A model generated the notes under the pieces. It was given only the letters and a program-made list of their open reading frames with translations, had not been told where the DNA came from and did no database searches. From JABMQB01 sp964408795 (GTDB taxonomy: Bacteria > Bacteroidota > Bacteroidia > Bacteroidales > Prolixibacteraceae), in the NCBI GenBank assembly GCA_964408795.1, contig CAYPAW010000074.1, forward strand, positions 5,997-69,996: 64,000 nucleotides of DNA, given 5' to 3'. Within the stretch, counting starts at the first letter, position 1. Every line of letters starts with the position of its first letter. The translations under genes were made by a program, and so were the position numbers. This document shows, one piece after another, positions 16,110 through 24,777 of the stretch.

Positions 16110-16517
16110 ATGATAGAATTCGAAAAAGACCCAAAGCTGGAACGCCTGATCAAAGAAACAAGGCTGGAAAAGCCAGGCCGTAATTTCACGATGAAGGTGA
16201 TGAATGAGATTTATGCCCTGGAACCAACCCGGTCGGTTCAATCCGGATTCCCGGTGCTTGGAAGGACTTTCTGGGTTCTGGGTTCTTTGTTTGTGGTCCT
16301 TGCCATTCTTTTTATTGTGCTCTCGGGAACCATTGCCGATACCGGGGGTACTCTCAACAACTTTTTATCTGTAGATACGGGAAATATTACCCGGGAATAC
16401 CGGAATATCCTTGGTCAGATAGGCAACATTCCCCTTAGCATAGCTGCTATCTTAACGGCCACTTCCATCCTTTTAATCATTGAAAGATTCATGGCAAAAA
16501 AACATCTTTTTGTATAA
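16110..16517 (+). CDS. small two-TM membrane protein, candidate anti-sigma factor
   Basis: This is a 135-residue protein. It has a charged cytoplasmic N-terminus (MIEFEKDPKLERLIKETRLEK, with NFTMKVMNEI), a TM helix at about 49-71, an extracytoplasmic stretch of about 35 residues, and a second TM helix at about 103-123. I do not recognise a named family, and no zinc-finger (ZAS) motif is visible. Its place directly after an ECF sigma gene, and its cytoplasmic helix plus membrane anchor, fit the usual layout of a membrane-bound anti-sigma factor. That role is inference. Confidence 0.8.
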   Translation: MIEFEKDPKLERLIKETRLEKPGRNFTMKVMNEIYALEPTRSVQSGFPVLGRTFWVLGSLFVVLAILFIVLSGTIADTGGTLNNFLSVDTGNITREYRNILGQIGNIPLSIAAILTATSILLIIERFMAKKHLFV

Positions 16518-16585
16518 TCGAAAAATTTCTGAGTGTAGTAACCTGAGCCGAGTCGACTCTCATTCCTCTTTCAAAAAACATTTCT

Positions 16586-16593
16586 TACCTTTG
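16586..16593 (+). promoter_or_regulatory. -7 element TACCTTTG for the dipeptidyl peptidase gene
   Basis: A perfect TAnnTTTG match. Transcription would begin near 16600, giving a leader of about 100 bases before ATG 16702. The leader contains a degenerate copy of the CCGATGG..TCGGGA repeat (about 16637-16653). Confidence 0.55.
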
Positions 16594-16701
16594 TTTTTTC
16601 TTTAACAGGGATACCCATAAACCAAGTTCCCGTTCCGATGGTTGTTGGGAGGAGATGAAAACCAAAACATCACCGGATCCCTATGATAAAATTTTCGATC
16701 C

Positions 16702-18891
16702 ATGAAACAGATTCTGATTGCAGCCATAGCTCTTCTGTCTCTTCTTACAACCGAAGCCCAGGATTCAAAAAAAATAACCCTGGAAGATCTTTTTGTACAC
16801 GGAACATTCCGACAAAAATCCGTCACCGGTTTACGGTCTATGAATGACGGAGAGCATTATACTACCCTGGCAAACAGCAGCCGAATTGTAAAAAACAGCT
16901 ATAAAACAGGAGAAGCATTAACGATCCTGTTTGATCTTTACCAGCTGGAAGATCCTCCCATAAAATCATTCAGCAACTATACCTTCAGTGAAGATGAAAC
17001 AAAAATTCTGTTAACCACGCATGTAAATTCCATATACCGCCGTTCTTATACGGCTGAATACTATATATGGGATACTTTTCTGGAAGAGTTGTATCCGCTT
17101 TCCGAAAAGGGAGTCCAGCAGGCAGCTGTTTTTTCTCCGGATGGCGAGCGGGTTGCCTTTGTACGTGACAACAATATTTTCATTAAGAACCTGAAATTCG
17201 GCACGGAGAGTCAGGTTACTCACGATGGCAAAAAAAATGAAATTATCAATGGCATTCCTGACTGGGTGTACGAAGAAGAATTTGGTTTCAACAATGCCAT
17301 GGCCTGGTCTCCCGACAGCAAATTCCTGGCTTACCTTCGTTTCGATGAATCCAACGTAAGGGAGTTTGGGTTGCCCTTATATGGGGGCGAAGCACCCTGT
17401 CTTGAAGAGAATATACCCTACCCGGGAACCAGAATGTATAAATACCCGAAGGCCGGAGAAAACAATTCAGTGGTTTCAACCCATGTATATGAAATACGAT
17501 CAAGAACCACGATAAAGGTGGATACCGGTGAGGAGTCCGACATTTATCTTCCAAGGCTCCGGTGGACACCTGACGCCAACGATTTGCACATCATGCGGCT
17601 GAACAGACTTCAGAACCAGCTGGATATTCTTTATGCCAATCCGTATACAGGCGAAACAAGGATTTTTTATACGGAAAAAAACAAAAGGTATATCTCGGAA
17701 AATTTTCTCGATGATTTTACCTACCTCCCGGACGGAGGTTTTGTTGTGGTTAGTGAACGTGACGGGTGGTCTCACCTCTACCATTATGATCGCCAGGGTT
17801 TCGAACTGAAACAACTGACCGAAGGGAATTTTGATGTAACCGGTTTTTACGGGTACAATCCTGACGAGGAGATGTTTTACTATCAGGCAGCCACCGAATC
17901 GCCCTTACACAGAGAAGTCTGCTTCCAGAGCCTTGATGGGAAGAAACAAGGGAAGTTATCCACGTTGGAGGGAACCACCTCGGTTGCATTCAGCAAAGGA
18001 TTTGAATACCATATCCAGTACTTCAGCAATGCCAAAACTCCTGTGCAGGTCACGCTTTATGGCCCCAAAGGAAAAAAAATAAGGGTCCTGGAAGACAATC
18101 AACAACTCCAGTCCCGGATGAAGGAGTATAATGTCCCGGTTAAAGAGTTCTTTCATTTTCAAAACCCGGAAGGAACCGAACTGAACGGATGGATGTTAAA
18201 ACCGGCCGGTTTTGATCCGTCCCGGGAATACCCGGTGGTCGTATATCAATACAGCGGTCCGAATTCACAAAGCGTAACCGATCATTTTCAGGTCGGCTGG
18301 TATGAATACCTGGCTCAGCAAGGTTTTCTGGTAGCATGCGTAGATCCCAGGGGTACCGGAGCCCGGGGGGAGGATTTCAGAAAAGTTACCTATATGCAAT
18401 TGGGTAAATATGAATCGGAAGATCTGATATCGACAGCCCGTTATCTTGCCGGCCTCCCTTTTACGGAGGAAGAAAACATGGCAATCTTCGGCTGGAGTTA
18501 TGGTGGTTTCATGGTATCGTTAACCTTGTGTAAAACCGATCTTTTCAAAGCCGGCATAGCGGTAGCTCCGGTTACCGACTGGCGGTTTTACGATACAGCT
18601 TATACCGAAAGGTACATGCGTACTCCCGGGCTTAATCCCGATGGCTATACACAAAACGCTCCCCTAACTCTGGCAGACAAACTCACAGGAAATCTGCTTC
18701 TGATTCACGGCTCTGCAGACGACAATGTACACCTCCAGAACACCATGGAATTTTCTGAAAAACTGGTGCAGGCAGGAATTCCCTTCCAAATGGCTCTCTA
18801 TACCAACAGAGACCATGGAATCCGGGGAGGAAATACCTCCCTTCACCTTCATCAGAAAATGACAAATTTTCTGATCGATCAGCTTCAATGA
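16702..18891 (+). CDS. S9B dipeptidyl peptidase IV
   Basis: This 729-residue exported serine peptidase has a signal peptide (MKQILIAAIALLSLLTTEAQ). A DPP-IV beta-propeller covers about 50-480 and includes the double-Glu motif VYEEEFGFNNAMAWSPD that anchors the substrate N-terminus. The alpha/beta-hydrolase domain follows (about 490-729). The nucleophile is in FGWSYGGFM (about residue 599), the acid in HGSADDNVH (about 671) and the histidine in NRDHGI (about 703). DPP-IV removes X-Pro dipeptides from peptides in the periplasm. This pairs functionally with the aminopeptidase P just downstream on the other strand. Confidence 0.94.
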   Translation: MKQILIAAIALLSLLTTEAQDSKKITLEDLFVHGTFRQKSVTGLRSMNDGEHYTTLANSSRIVKNSYKTGEALTILFDLYQLEDPPIKSFSNYTFSEDETKILLTTHVNSIYRRSYTAEYYIWDTFLEELYPLSEKGVQQAAVFSPDGERVAFVRDNNIFIKNLKFGTESQVTHDGKKNEIINGIPDWVYEEEFGFNNAMAWSPDSKFLAYLRFDESNVREFGLPLYGGEAPCLEENIPYPGTRMYKYPKAGENNSVVSTHVYEIRSRTTIKVDTGEESDIYLPRLRWTPDANDLHIMRLNRLQNQLDILYANPYTGETRIFYTEKNKRYISENFLDDFTYLPDGGFVVVSERDGWSHLYHYDRQGFELKQLTEGNFDVTGFYGYNPDEEMFYYQAATESPLHREVCFQSLDGKKQGKLSTLEGTTSVAFSKGFEYHIQYFSNAKTPVQVTLYGPKGKKIRVLEDNQQLQSRMKEYNVPVKEFFHFQNPEGTELNGWMLKPAGFDPSREYPVVVYQYSGPNSQSVTDHFQVGWYEYLAQQGFLVACVDPRGTGARGEDFRKVTYMQLGKYESEDLISTARYLAGLPFTEEENMAIFGWSYGGFMVSLTLCKTDLFKAGIAVAPVTDWRFYDTAYTERYMRTPGLNPDGYTQNAPLTLADKLTGNLLLIHGSADDNVHLQNTMEFSEKLVQAGIPFQMALYTNRDHGIRGGNTSLHLHQKMTNFLIDQLQ

Positions 18892-18959
18892 ATGTGTTTT
18901 GAGAAAAATGTGATTCAAAGCGATTGCTGAAGAAACCCGTTGAAAAAACCTCCGTTTCC

Positions 18960-20741
18960 TCACAAAACCTCTGGGGTTATTTCGTTGAGAAAATCATTCC
19001 GTTGTTCATCCAAAAATGGATTCAGGATCTTCCTCACCCAGGTATGGTAACTGTTAATCCATTGTTTTTCCTTGTTCGTTAGCACCTCCGGATCAATCAG
19101 GGATACATCGATGGGGCAGACGGTAAGGGTTTCAAATCCATAGAATTTACCAAATGCTGTTTCCTTTTTAGGGACACACAATAGGATGTTCTCCGTACGG
19201 ACTCCGTATTCTTCTTCCCGGTATATCCCCGGTTCATTGGAGAGCACCATTCCCGGTTGAATCGGGTATGGATTGAATTCTTTGCGAATGCTGAAAGGGC
19301 CTTCATGGACCATCAGATAATGCCCTACCCCATGACCGGTTCCATGACCATAGTCCAATCCGTTTTCCCATAAAGCTTTTCGTGCCAGAATATCCAGATG
19401 GCATCCTTTGGTTCCTTCAGGGAAGATGGCTTCTGTAAGTGCAATGACCCCTTTTAGTGCCAGTGTAAAATCACGTTTTTGTTTTTTTGAAACGGGTCCC
19501 AGGGCTACCGTTCGCGTAATGTCGGTTGTTCCCTCCCAATAATGACCTCCGGAATCAAAAAGCAGCAATCCTTCCGGTTTCAGAAGATGGGCATTTCCCT
19601 TATCTACACTCAGGTGTACCATCGCCCCATGGTCTCTGTAGCCAACAATGGAAGGAAAACTTTCACCCCTGAATCCTTCTTCTTCGGATCGGAAAGAAGC
19701 CAGTCTTCCGGCCACATCATACTCTGAGATTTTTATTTTTCCAATGTTTTTTTTTAACCAAAACAGAAATTTTACCAGTGCCACTCCGTCTTTGCGCATG
19801 GCTGTTCTGAAACCCTTTGCTTCCGTTTCATTTTTTATCGCTTTTAATCCTGCCGGAATGGAGGGCCCTTCCTTTAATGCATTGTTTTTTCCCAAAGCCT
19901 GCACAACCGCTGTATTGGTAGTCCCCGGATCGATGTATATTTTCCTGCCCTTCAACTGTTGAAGAAAGGATCTCCAATGGTTGTACGGATAGCATTCGAT
20001 TTCTTCCTTTTTCAGCTTCACCGCAAGCTCAGGAGGAATTTTCTCCGGATCGGTGAATAAAGCGATGCGGTTCTTTCCAATGATTCCAAAACCTATGAAT
20101 ACCGGAGTATATCGGATATCGTGACCCCGCAGGTTAAAAGTCCAGGCGAGGTCGTCTGTTGTGCAAAGGATCTGACAATCGGCATCGGCTTCTGACAGCT
20201 TTTTTAGGATGGTCTCAAATTTGTCTTTTCTGCTTTGTCCCGTGTATTGTAGTTCCAACTCAAAGATTTTCTCATTGGGAACGGAGGGGCGGTTTTCCCA
20301 AAAGACATCAAGCAAATCATCGCATAAGATGGTTTCTATTCCGGCCATCCCCAGCTTTTGCATAAGATTTTTACAGGTACTGTAGGGCAGACATTCGGGG
20401 TTCACTCCCACCCTGCTTCCGGGTTTGAGGTTTTCAAGCAGCCAGTCATCAAAAGAAATCGCTTCGGGTACACGCAGTTTTTTCATGCATACACCAGTCC
20501 CTTGTAATTGGGCTTGTGCCTGAATAAAATAGCGCGTATCGGTCCACAACAAGGCTTCTGAAGCGGTAACAACCACCTCCCCGTATGATCCCGTAAAACC
20601 GGTTATAAATTCACGTGTCTTCCACCTGTCTGGCAGATACTCGCTCATGTGAGGATCAGTCCCTGATATATAGTAGGCATCCAGTTTCTGTCCTTTCATC
20701 CGGGACCGTAAAGCATCTATTCTTTCTTTTATGATGTTCAT
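18960..20741 (-). CDS. Xaa-Pro aminopeptidase (M24B, aminopeptidase P)
   Basis: The protein has 593 residues when started at ATG 20741, whose ATGA overlaps the Nudix stop. Two creatinase-like N-terminal domains (about 1-300) precede the pita-bread M24 domain. Metal ligands are recognisable: LLFDSGGHYWEGTTDITRT (two Asp), GHGTGHGVGHYLMVHEGP (His), MVLSNEPGIY (Glu) and GVRTENILL (Glu). A C-terminal extension of about 60 residues matches long cytosolic aminopeptidases P. It removes N-terminal residues preceding proline. It is the last gene of a four-gene unit with overlapping starts and stops. Confidence 0.93.
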   Translation of the reverse strand: MNIIKERIDALRSRMKGQKLDAYYISGTDPHMSEYLPDRWKTREFITGFTGSYGEVVVTASEALLWTDTRYFIQAQAQLQGTGVCMKKLRVPEAISFDDWLLENLKPGSRVGVNPECLPYSTCKNLMQKLGMAGIETILCDDLLDVFWENRPSVPNEKIFELELQYTGQSRKDKFETILKKLSEADADCQILCTTDDLAWTFNLRGHDIRYTPVFIGFGIIGKNRIALFTDPEKIPPELAVKLKKEEIECYPYNHWRSFLQQLKGRKIYIDPGTTNTAVVQALGKNNALKEGPSIPAGLKAIKNETEAKGFRTAMRKDGVALVKFLFWLKKNIGKIKISEYDVAGRLASFRSEEEGFRGESFPSIVGYRDHGAMVHLSVDKGNAHLLKPEGLLLFDSGGHYWEGTTDITRTVALGPVSKKQKRDFTLALKGVIALTEAIFPEGTKGCHLDILARKALWENGLDYGHGTGHGVGHYLMVHEGPFSIRKEFNPYPIQPGMVLSNEPGIYREEEYGVRTENILLCVPKKETAFGKFYGFETLTVCPIDVSLIDPEVLTNKEKQWINSYHTWVRKILNPFLDEQRNDFLNEITPEVL

Positions 20742-21271
20742 GGGTTGCAATTGCGGATCATTCTTTTTACAAAATATTGCATTGACCGGGCCGGCAATTC
20801 AGCAAAATCAACCTCTGTAGGGAGAATCCATTCATACCCTGAGATATCATCTTTGGGTATGAACCCGGTCAGTGAATGTGGAATAACCCGAAAGGCCATA
20901 TCTAGCGTAAAAACTGTAAATCCCGAGTAAATGTATTCATTGGGTGCGGATGCGACATATTCCAGGGATCGGATTTCAAGACTCAGTTCTTCCTTAAGTT
21001 CTCTTGCGAGGGCCTGTTCAGCCGACTCTCCCGGGTCAATAAATCCCCCCGGGAGGTCCAGTTTTCCCTTATGAGGATTTACGGCCCGGCGTGTAAACAG
21101 GAGCTCTCCCTTTGCATTGAGGATCAGAGCCGCAACAGCCGAAGAAGCATTGATGAAATAATGAAATCCGCAATGGCTGCATTGGAAAGAGCGGTCTGTG
21201 ACAAGAGAGAAGTCACCTGAGCCACATCGGGGACAATAACGGAACACCTCTGCCGGATCGGTTGATCTCAT
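20738..21271 (-). CDS. Nudix hydrolase with N-terminal zinc ribbon
   Basis: The 177-residue protein starts with a four-cysteine zinc ribbon (FRYCPRCGSGDFSLVTDRSF, then CSHCGFHYF) as in NudC-type proteins. The Nudix box follows at about 76-98 (GGFIDPGESAEQALARELKEELSL): the RExxEE core is present, while the usual Gly near its end is Ser. Substrates are nucleoside diphosphates linked to another group, and the exact one is unknown. Both ends overlap neighbours by ATGA, indicating translational coupling. Confidence 0.9.
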   Translation of the reverse strand: MRSTDPAEVFRYCPRCGSGDFSLVTDRSFQCSHCGFHYFINASSAVAALILNAKGELLFTRRAVNPHKGKLDLPGGFIDPGESAEQALARELKEELSLEIRSLEYVASAPNEYIYSGFTVFTLDMAFRVIPHSLTGFIPKDDISGYEWILPTEVDFAELPARSMQYFVKRMIRNCNP

Positions 21272-22173
21272 GGATCGATGATTTTAATGGCTTTCAGCCA
21301 GTTATAGAAAAGATCCGGCCATTGGTCGACCGGAAGGTGATTTCTTTGCAATCCGAAACCGTGTCCTCCTTCCTGAAAAATATGCATCTCAGCAGGAATT
21401 TGAAAATCCTTCATTGCCAGATAGAAATTTACGGAATTTCGTGGATCCACGCTCCGGTCATTATCGGCAAGCACAAAAAAAGCCGGGGGTGTATCCGCTG
21501 TAACGTGGAGTTCATTGGCATAGGGCCGGGCATGTTCCCAGTTGTTTGTTTCGCCGATCAGGTTGATCCGGGACCCCATGTGACCGATATCTTCCCGAAA
21601 AGAGATCACCGGATACAGAAGCAACATAAAATCCGGGCGGCAACTAAACCGGTTCAAGGGATTTGATGCATTTATGGATCCGGTATCAAACCGGGTTCCC
21701 ACGGTTGAAGCCAGGTGACCTCCGGCTGAAGAACCGGCGATACCTACCTTGCCCGGATCTATTTGCCACTCCCCGGCATGCTGCCTGATGATGCGCATGG
21801 CCTGCCGGGCATCGGAGGAAGGAACGCTGTCATGGCCGTATGGCAACCGGTATTTTAAAACAATTCCGGCTATACCCATGGATTCAAGCCACTCGGCAAT
21901 GGCGTATCCTTCATGGTCCATTGCTTCGATCCAGTATCCACCTCCCGGACAAATCAACACTGCTGTCCGGGTATTGATTTCCTGTTCCGGTAAATAAACA
22001 TAGATCTCGGCTTCCGATACATACCGGACACGACGTCCCTCAAATTGTTCCTCCGGACGATCCAGCTTATTGGTATTGGGTGGACCATCAGGCCAAACCT
22101 TCAAAGAAAAATCCTGGGATAAACACGAAAAGGCACTTCCCAGAAACAAAAGAAAAAAAACCGTCCGGCTCAT
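21268..22173 (-). CDS. secreted alpha/beta-hydrolase (BD-FAE/acetyl-xylan-esterase-like)
   Basis: The start is at 22173, where MSRTVFFLLFLGSAFSCLSQ forms a signal peptide. The frame extends 18 codons further upstream into the preceding gene. The catalytic triad is visible: GIAGSSAGGHLAS (Ser nucleophile), LADNDRSVDPRNS (Asp) and EGGHGFG (His). The oxyanion region is CPGGGYWIEAMDHEG. Such enzymes often deacetylate plant polysaccharides, which would fit the glycosidases elsewhere in the window, but the substrate is not determined by sequence. Confidence 0.88.
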   Translation of the reverse strand: MSRTVFFLLFLGSAFSCLSQDFSLKVWPDGPPNTNKLDRPEEQFEGRRVRYVSEAEIYVYLPEQEINTRTAVLICPGGGYWIEAMDHEGYAIAEWLESMGIAGIVLKYRLPYGHDSVPSSDARQAMRIIRQHAGEWQIDPGKVGIAGSSAGGHLASTVGTRFDTGSINASNPLNRFSCRPDFMLLLYPVISFREDIGHMGSRINLIGETNNWEHARPYANELHVTADTPPAFFVLADNDRSVDPRNSVNFYLAMKDFQIPAEMHIFQEGGHGFGLQRNHLPVDQWPDLFYNWLKAIKIIDP

Positions 22174-22177
22174 CCGA

Positions 22178-22711
22178 TTATAATTTGGTTCCGACAAAAT
22201 AATCCTCTTTCTCTGAAAAAAGAACATTAAACGAAGTTAACGATCCGTATATGCGGGTAATATATTGCTGCAGGCTGACCTTCTCCTCATCCGACAATGC
22301 GTTGTGGCTGTTAATATTCTGCTCCAGAACCCTCAATCGATCGCGGACCATCACGATCTTATGAAAGAATGTATCAATGGGGATCTCCTTGGATTTTAAG
22401 GATGCATTGGCCGGTTTCAATTCCAATACACCGCCTTTCCATTTATCTGCCAACTCTGTTTCAGGCAATAAACCCTGGTATTTATCCAATACATACACCA
22501 TGAGATGCTCCAGTTCTTCCAGGGTAATTCCTTGATTTCCACTCGTACCTTTACCTTCTGCGATTAACGTCAGATCGGTATTTCGTTTGGTAATCTCAAT
22601 TTTACCGCCTCTTTCAAAAAAAATCTCATACGATGTCAGTTTGTTCTCACTGACGATGCCCTCCCCATATCTGGGGTGATCAACACGGGCTCCAACTGTA
22701 AATTCACTCAT
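22178..22711 (-). CDS. hypothetical protein with UvrD-tail/SH3-like N-terminus
   Basis: This is a 177-residue soluble protein. Residues 1-50 (FTVGARVDHPRYGEGIVSENKLTSYEIFFERGG) resemble the small beta-barrel found at the C-terminus of PcrA/UvrD helicases, which binds RNA polymerase. The rest is mostly helical (ITLEELEHLMVYVLDKYQGLLPE, DTFFHKIVMVRDRLRVLEQNI). It is the first gene of the unit that continues with esterase, Nudix and aminopeptidase P. I do not recognise a named family and propose no function. Confidence 0.75.
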   Translation of the reverse strand: MSEFTVGARVDHPRYGEGIVSENKLTSYEIFFERGGKIEITKRNTDLTLIAEGKGTSGNQGITLEELEHLMVYVLDKYQGLLPETELADKWKGGVLELKPANASLKSKEIPIDTFFHKIVMVRDRLRVLEQNINSHNALSDEEKVSLQQYITRIYGSLTSFNVLFSEKEDYFVGTKL

Positions 22712-22815
22712 AATTCATCCTTCTAGTATCTGAAAAACTCCAAAATTAGAATACAATTTTGAATTTGACAGCATAAAAAAAAAGAAAACGAAAGCGAAAA
22801 AACTATTTTTGTATC

Positions 22816-23454
22816 ATGTTTGGGGATTTATTTTTAAAGGGAGTACTCATTGGAATGATGGTTTCGATTCCATTGGGGCCTATTGGACTGTATGTGATCC
22901 AAAAAACCGTCAATAAAGATCACTTCTCAGGCATTATATCAGGGGCAGGCGTAGCGCTTGCCGATTCAGTATATGCGGTTATAGCTGGTTTCAGCCTGAC
23001 TTATATCCTGAACTTTATCCGAAGCCATGAACTGATCATTCAGCTTTTGGGAGCCATCATACTGATTCTGTTGGGGCTTCATATTTTTTTTAAAAACCCG
23101 GTTAAGGAAATCCGGAAATACAGAAAAAAAGGAACGAGTTATTTTCAGGATTTTGCGTTTACCTTTCTGATCACCCTTTCCAATCCTGTAGCTGTTTTTA
23201 TTTTTCTTGCCGTATTAACCGGATCGGGTGTGGCACTCACGATTTCGAAACCATTGGAGGCGCTGTTCATCATTATCGGGATCTTTTGCGGAGGAAATCT
23301 GTGGTGGATTCTCCTGGCTACTGTCATCAGCTTTTTCAGGCATCATTTTAATCTTCGTCTGCTTTGGTGGTTTAATAAAACGGCCGGGGTGGTTATCATT
23401 CTCCTGGTTGTTGTTGCTTCCATTTATTACCTGATTACCGGAGAACTGATCTGA
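22816..23454 (+). CDS. LysE/RhtB-family amino-acid exporter
   Basis: This inner-membrane protein has 212 residues and about six TM helices. The N-terminal signature GVLIGMMVSIPLGPIGLYVIQKTVNKDHFSGIISGAGVALADSVYA is that of the LysE superfamily. The central FLITLSNPVAVFIFLAV is the second conserved region. These proteins export amino acids or related metabolites, and the substrate is unknown. It is convergent with the ferredoxin gene, with a bidirectional terminator between them. Confidence 0.88.
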   Translation: MFGDLFLKGVLIGMMVSIPLGPIGLYVIQKTVNKDHFSGIISGAGVALADSVYAVIAGFSLTYILNFIRSHELIIQLLGAIILILLGLHIFFKNPVKEIRKYRKKGTSYFQDFAFTFLITLSNPVAVFIFLAVLTGSGVALTISKPLEALFIIIGIFCGGNLWWILLATVISFFRHHFNLRLLWWFNKTAGVVIILLVVVASIYYLITGELI

Positions 23455-23481
23455 TTCCGCACTTGCTGCAGGAGAGTAAAA

Positions 23482-23514
23482 AAAGAGCCTGTTATAAAAA
23501 ATAACAGACTCTTT
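23482..23514. terminator. bidirectional rho-independent terminator
   Basis: The arms AAAGAG-C-CTGTTAT and ATAACAG-A-CTCTTT form a stem of about 13 pairs with one mismatch around an A-rich loop. Downstream T-rich sequence is on the plus strand and A-rich sequence precedes it, so it can serve both lysE-type and ferredoxin genes. Confidence 0.8.
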
Positions 23515-23534
23515 TTCTTTCATACGGAACGGTA

Positions 23535-23705
23535 TTATTCCTCCGGATCAATTGCTTCTACCGGACAAACCTCAGCACAGGAACCACAGTCGGTACAAAG
23601 ATCAGTGTCAATCACATAGATGTCACCTTCCGAAATTGCATCAACCGGGCATTCATCAATACAGGTCCCGCATGCAATACATTCATCAGAAATTTTATAT
23701 GCCAT
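23535..23705 (-). CDS. 2[4Fe-4S] ferredoxin
   Basis: This is a 56-residue bacterial ferredoxin with two cluster motifs, CIACGTCIDECP and CTDCGSCAEVCP, and the acidic composition typical of low-potential electron carriers. I start at ATG 23705 (MAYKISDECIACG). The longer frame upstream overlaps a clear promoter and is not conserved in character. It carries electrons in the cytoplasm for enzymes such as pyruvate:ferredoxin oxidoreductase, which suggests an anaerobic or facultative lifestyle. Confidence 0.95.
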   Translation of the reverse strand: MAYKISDECIACGTCIDECPVDAISEGDIYVIDTDLCTDCGSCAEVCPVEAIDPEE

Positions 23706-23736
23706 ACCTTCTAATTTTAGAATTTTTGAATCAGGG

Positions 23737-23766
23737 CAAAAGTACAAAGTCTGATTAAATAACAAA
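23737..23766 (-). promoter_or_regulatory. ferredoxin promoter: TTTG-N18-TACTTTTG
   Basis: On the minus strand TTTG (23766-23763) and TACTTTTG (23744-23737) are separated by 18 bases, close to the Bacteroidota consensus TTTG-N19-21-TAnnTTTG. The predicted start near 23730 gives a 25-base leader. Confidence 0.7.
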
Positions 23767-23943
23767 GAGCTTATGTCATTAATTTCTATTGATTTATTAT
23801 TATTGAGCATAAAACATTGAATTACTTATGCTTACAATATCATCTCACGGATTTTTGGGGTTTGGTAAGACGTTCACATGGTCCGGTTCGCATTCCAGTA
23901 TAATCTCCCATTGATCCCACAGACTGGAGGTTTTTCACCAGGC

Positions 23944-24582
23944 TCAGTGGTTTTGGGCATAGAATCTGCACCATGCTGTTAACCCACATTGTTCACATTT
24001 GGGTTTGCGTGCCTGGCAGATATATCTTCCATGAAGGATCAACCAGTGATGTGCTTTGGGAATCAGTTCCGGAGGGATATACTTTGTCAGCTGGCGTTCC
24101 GCGGCAAGAGGGGTTCTGGCACCGGTACTCAGACCGATTCGCTCAGACACCCTGAAAACATGCGTGTCTACAGCCAATACCGGCTTGTTAAAAATAACCG
24201 ACGCAATCACATGGGCTGTTTTCCGACCTACACCCGGAAGCCGCTGAAGAGCTTCAATATCCTCCGGTGCCTCGCCGTTAAACTCTTCCACCAGCTTTTT
24301 TGCCATTCCCCAAAGATGTTTTGATTTATTGTTCGGATACGAACAGCTTTTTATGTATTCGAAAATTTCAGAAGGATTGGCTTCAGCCATCTTTTGGGCT
24401 GTAGGAAACCGCTTTAATAACATGGGAGTGATCATGTTTACCCTTTTGTCCGTGCATTGAGCCGAAAGAATCACGGCAACAATAAGTTCAAAAGGTTTTT
24501 TGTAAATCAATTCCGTTTCTGCTACCGGCATGTTCTTTTCAAAGTATAGGATCACCTGTTCAAAACGGTCCTTTATTCTCAT
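23944..24582 (-). CDS. nth: endonuclease III
   Basis: This is a 212-residue HhH-GPD DNA glycosylase/AP lyase. The hairpin-helix-hairpin LPGVGRKTAHVIASVIF (about 112-128) carries the catalytic lysine, and VDTHVFRVSERIGL (about 135-148) the catalytic aspartate. The C-terminal cysteines CQARKPKCEQCGLTAWC hold the [4Fe-4S] cluster (C-x6-C-x2-C-x5-C). It removes oxidised pyrimidines in base-excision repair. Endonuclease IV, the companion AP endonuclease, is at 37.5 kb. Confidence 0.95.
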   Translation of the reverse strand: MRIKDRFEQVILYFEKNMPVAETELIYKKPFELIVAVILSAQCTDKRVNMITPMLLKRFPTAQKMAEANPSEIFEYIKSCSYPNNKSKHLWGMAKKLVEEFNGEAPEDIEALQRLPGVGRKTAHVIASVIFNKPVLAVDTHVFRVSERIGLSTGARTPLAAERQLTKYIPPELIPKAHHWLILHGRYICQARKPKCEQCGLTAWCRFYAQNH

Positions 24583-24744
24583 TTTACAAAATGTTAAAAA
24601 CTGTTAAATGTAAAAAATATTCCGATGTTAAATGTAACGAAATCGGGTTTAATTAGTCTATAAAAATAAGTTTTTACAACTTATTGAATCATTTTCTAGC
24701 CCAAATAGAAATGGTTTTAAGTTTAGCAAAATTAAACAGACGCT

Positions 24745-24777
24745 AAAGGCCGGTGTTGACCGGCCTTTATTTTTTTT
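24745..24777. terminator. strong GC-rich hairpin with T-tract
   Basis: AAAGGCCGGT (24745-24754) and ACCGGCCTTT (24759-24768) form a perfect 10-pair stem with a GTTG loop. The T-rich tail (ATTTTTTTTG) lies on the plus strand. On the minus strand the hairpin begins at the tilS stop codon and could end that operon without a good T-run. The classic terminator orientation is plus-strand, where no gene is annotated upstream. Confidence 0.75.

Noticed and set aside
16550..16559. Ten-base perfect palindrome GAGTCGACTC upstream of the DPP-IV gene
   Set aside because: Single occurrence, not positioned relative to a promoter in a way that suggests an operator.
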